NCBI RefSeq assembly: GCF_000165425.1
Contig: NW_001799433.1
Coordinates: forward strand, 259,181 to 323,180
Source: Paramecium tetraurelia
Taxonomy: Eukaryota; Ciliophora; Oligohymenophorea; Peniculida; Parameciidae
Direction of reading: 5' to 3'
Length of the DNA stretch: 64,000 nt
Of the stretch, positions 61,127 through 64,000 are shown one piece after another. Under the pieces are notes generated by a model. That model made no database searches and was not told the origin of the DNA. It saw only the letters and a list, made by a program, of their open reading frames with translations. A program made the position numbers and the translations under genes. Position 1 is the first letter of the stretch, and each line of letters begins with the position of its first letter.

Positions 61127-62328
61127 TCATTTGATAAACGAGATTCCTCCCAAATTTAAATTTGGTATCATAGTTCTTGTGTTTTTTCTATTCATTGAAT
61201 TGACCCTGGTTTCCGCTGTACTTTATAATTTACTGGATAACTCAACTCTACTTGATTTCCTTGGAATTTAGTATTCATCTTAAAGAAAACTATTTCTGGG
61301 AGGAGAACATAACGATATATGAGATTTATGAGATGCTTTAATAGGTTTAACATTTGTATTAGAGATTTAACTAAACTAAATATTAAATTTACCTAGCCAA
61401 AGATTAATGAATTTTTTCCAATCGATTTACTGTTATAAACTATGCTTGTTTAAACAGTCTACTTGATTCTTTTGTTAATTCACTCTCTACATCATCTATT
61501 TTTTGCTTTTGTGATATAATTGATTACAAAATCCCTGTATCGAAGCTACTGAAAAATTGTTTATAAGCACTTGAAAAATCAGTCCATTAAAGAGGTAGTT
61601 TATATATTTCATCTTAAAATTGCTTAAGGTGACTTTAATATTATTAATTTGTTTTGATAGTAATTTCATCAATCTGCTTCAATATGATTTTGAATTGCTC
61701 AATATCATTTTAAATTCCAGTTTGCTACTATAATATACTTTTAATTTCATCCTTCATTATTTGCATTTCTTTGATATCTATCTGGAATCCATCTTCTTAT
61801 TTTTATAAATTAGTAGAATTCAGAGTTTCAAATCTGGAGATCTCATTCATAAATGCTTCTTATTTATCATCTAGATATAGATGCAAGGATTTAAATTCTG
61901 ATTCAAGATCCTATTTAATTTTATTTGAGATTTCCCTTATCTTTTATCTATCAAATTAAATGACTCGAATATTGTCTAAACATTTTTCAATAGAGACATT
62001 TAGTCTTTCAATAAATGGATGACCTTTAATTTACATTTAATCTTTTTGATTATTTTATTTTTTCGACGTAGTATAAGGCATGATAAATGGGGGTTAAATT
62101 AATTGTAATTTAGCTTCCATCAAAGCATTAATAGTTTCATCATCTAGTAGTGTTATTTCGAAACATGTTGCACATTCAATCTAGCTTTCGTGCTATAGTA
62201 ATGATAGGCAGTTTATATACTTATTTAAACAATTTAGCTAAACACGAAAGGCAAAAGGAATGTTCACAATCTAAGCAAACGAATTTCTCAGGAACAGTTT
62301 AGCATTTCTCACATTCAATTTGATTCAT
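61127..62328 (-). CDS. RING/B-box-like zinc finger and coiled-coil protein
   Basis: 383 residues after introns of 28 nt (GTATAT...TATAG near 62195-62222) and 22 nt (near 61370); divisible by three. The N-terminus has a Cys/His cluster: IECEKCQTVPEKFVCLDCEH, SFCLSCLAKLFKQ, then HESQIECATCFEIT. It is a compact C-x2-C...H...C-x2-C zinc-binding fold close to a RING or B-box, though with irregular spacing. A long coiled coil of about 200 residues follows (FIERLNVSIEKCLDNIRVI; LHLYLDDKQEAFMNEISRFE), then a Ser/Arg-rich tail (SLCSPPRNSF, RKSSRVELSS). TRIM-like without a recognised C-terminal domain. Function unknown. Confidence 0.62.
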
Positions 62329-62784
62329 ATTACTTTTTTTAACAACTTTATTTAATTATATAAATTATAACATTTCTGATGATTGTAACATTTTGGAACC
62401 ACAAAAATTTGCAAAATAAATTCGGTTATGTGTATTTGCACACTGAATTTGATTTGAAATATAAGATCATTTGGTTAGTTTATAATATTTGTAGAAAAAT
62501 TAAGAAAATAAGAATATTACATAATCATGTTGACTTAAAATTTGTTGAACATACATTAAAATATTTTAAAGTGGCAATAAAATAACAATCACTATGATTT
62601 AAACTTAAGAAAACTATTTCGTAATTAATAAACCTTTTGCGATTGTGAAAAACAATGAAATGATCAAAATAAATAATAACAGGCACTAATCTTATCAAGC
62701 TAATTTAATGATTCCAAATTTTGAGATTTTCTATTTAATTATAAAAAATAAATAAAATTCAAACATCTATATAAGTAATTATGT
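62329..62784. other. Intergenic spacer
   Basis: About 455 AT-rich bases. A 68-codon frame at 62379 is not protein-like. It separates the RING gene promoter from the 3' end of the carboxypeptidase-like gene. Confidence 0.4.
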
Positions 62785-64000
62785 TCAGTATGGAATTGAG
62801 GTCATCATTTTTTTGAGTTTTGCATGCTATAATAAAATAATGGTATCATCAAATCTCATGTTCATATGCTTACAATTTAATACAATTATAATATAATAAT
62901 CCATTTCATTAGAACGGTAAGCACTTGCTAAACATGGACCAGCCGATTCAGTAATACCAGTCTTAATTCCAAAAAACCCTTTATCTAATAATTTGTTTGT
63001 GTTTTTCCATTCATATTATTTATAAAGTGATTTTGTCACATATTCTTTAGAAGAAATTACAGTCTAGAATAGTTCATACTTTAGACATTCTATAGATAGA
63101 GTGATGATATCATTGCAACAAGAATACTAATTTATATCCTTTTTTTACATTATCTTCATTAGCCAATCCATGTACACATGCAAATTGAGTGTTCTATTAT
63201 CCAATTTACGATGAATATTTATTCATGTGTTTGATGAAAACTTCAATAGGACAATATTGGAATCTAAATTCATGATTATAAAAATATCCTTCAGCACTTA
63301 ATTGTTCGATATCAATTAATTTAAGATCCAGCCTCTTATTTTATTAGTTAAACAATCTAATCAAGTCAATAGATATATTATTTTTACATAATAGTTCCAA
63401 TGGCTTAGGCAATAAGAACTGCAGCATCATTTCCTGAAGGTAACATTAATCCATAGAGTAAATCCTCCATTGATAAAATGTCATTATATTTTAATTCAGC
63501 AGTTGTGCCTATTGTCTCAGATGATTTTTTTGTCACTTTAACTTTTATCTATTTCACATCAAGATTGTATAATTCGATAGTGAGCAAAGTCACATAAAAA
63601 GTCATGATTTTAGTTATGCTGGCTACTTCAACTCTTTTATTGCTCTTTCTTTTCAAGACTGTTTTATGTTCAATGCAATCGTAAACAATAAAACTTTTCG
63701 CAGTGACATTTAATTTTCTTTTTCTAGCCTTACCATAATAGGAATCCATTATGTTTTTAGTCAGATTGGATTATTGGGTATTTGCTATTTAAGAACTTGA
63801 ATCCTTGCTACTTCCCGTGGTAGTAGAGTTACAAGTATAATTTTTATTTGATATATTACTATTGGATTTCAATTTCGGAGAAATCAGTGACCTTTTTGTA
63901 TCTGTGTTTTGAGGTGATTGTATCATATTATTGGTTCGACTTAAATCGATTAGTTTAGCTTGAGTATTGATAATTGCCAAAGGTATTTGTGGTAAACTGC
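62785..64000 (-). CDS. D-Ala-D-Ala carboxypeptidase-like serine peptidase (S11, PBP5/DacA type), 5' end off the window
   Basis: Open to base 64000, so the start is beyond the edge. After a Ser/Asn/Lys-rich head (about 75 residues seen) the penicilloyl-serine transferase domain shows all three active-site motifs: SxxK in VEVASITKIMTFYVT (codons at 63609-63620), SxN in YGLMLPSGNDAA (SGN codons at 63431-63439) and KTG in GFFGIKTGITESAGPC (62957-62965). HGLANEDNYSCCNDIITLS is the conserved HGL...NYS segment, formed after a 22-nt intron; a 31-nt intron lies near 63388. The protein ends TSIPY. Bacterial relatives trim peptidoglycan; ciliates have none, so the substrate may be bacterial food or another peptide. 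The two introns argue for a genuine eukaryotic gene. Confidence 0.85.

Overview
The window looks like ciliate macronuclear DNA, most probably Paramecium. TAA and TAG are read as glutamine inside almost every gene and only TGA ends them. Introns are tiny (mostly 22-31 nt, GTA...TAG), base composition is very AT-rich, and genes are packed on both strands, some only 20-50 bp apart. All gene models below were read by hand in the ciliate code (TGA stop). In most multi-exon genes, removing the listed introns restores one open frame. No rRNA, tRNA, CRISPR array or intact mobile element was found.

Layout. 1-1.3 kb: a six-finger C2HC zinc protein, running off the left edge. 2.1-5.2 kb: three small genes whose proteins each carry SILK plus RVxF motifs (PP1-docking pairs), then a small unknown gene. 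5.4-10.3 kb: a giant coiled-coil protein. 10.3-12.4 kb: a mannose-6-phosphate-receptor-like protein and an ABHD11-like protein lacking the nucleophile serine. 13.2-17.8 kb: a 3-repeat Myb factor, a tubulin tyrosine ligase-like enzyme and a protein with two degenerate RNase H folds. 17.9-24.6 kb: an OSCA/TMEM63-like membrane protein, a La/LARP7-like protein, a trichocyst matrix protein, an SR-type splicing protein, a 69-residue MGxC protein and a LIN54/tesmin-type CXC protein. 26.3-37.7 kb: a small membrane protein, a CDPK, a zinc-finger/beta-propeller protein, an FCP1/SCP-like phosphatase, an SP-RING/Kelch protein and a COMMD10-like protein. 37.7-45.4 kb: a PTB-like RNA-binding protein, an unknown ORF, a cyclic-nucleotide-type K+ channel, a coiled-coil protein and a RING-variant membrane E3. 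46.4-55.6 kb: a voltage-sensor/nucleotide-cyclase fusion, a fourth SILK/RVxF protein, an SCP phosphatase, an unknown protein, a helix-turn-helix protein and a dual-specificity phosphatase. 56-64 kb: an AVL9-MORN fusion, the ciliary dynein-assembly factor DAW1/ODA16, a p23 co-chaperone with a His/Asp-rich insert, a RING protein and a D-Ala-D-Ala carboxypeptidase-like protein running off the right edge.

The genes do not form a pathway cluster, as expected for a ciliate. Phosphatase and phospho-signalling functions are nevertheless frequent: four putative PP1 interactors, two DxDxT phosphatases, one DUSP, a CDPK, a cyclase and a CNBD channel. The most interesting observations are the SILK/RVxF family, the AVL9-MORN fusion, the voltage-sensor cyclase, the complete carboxypeptidase motif set, and several enzyme folds with lost catalytic residues.
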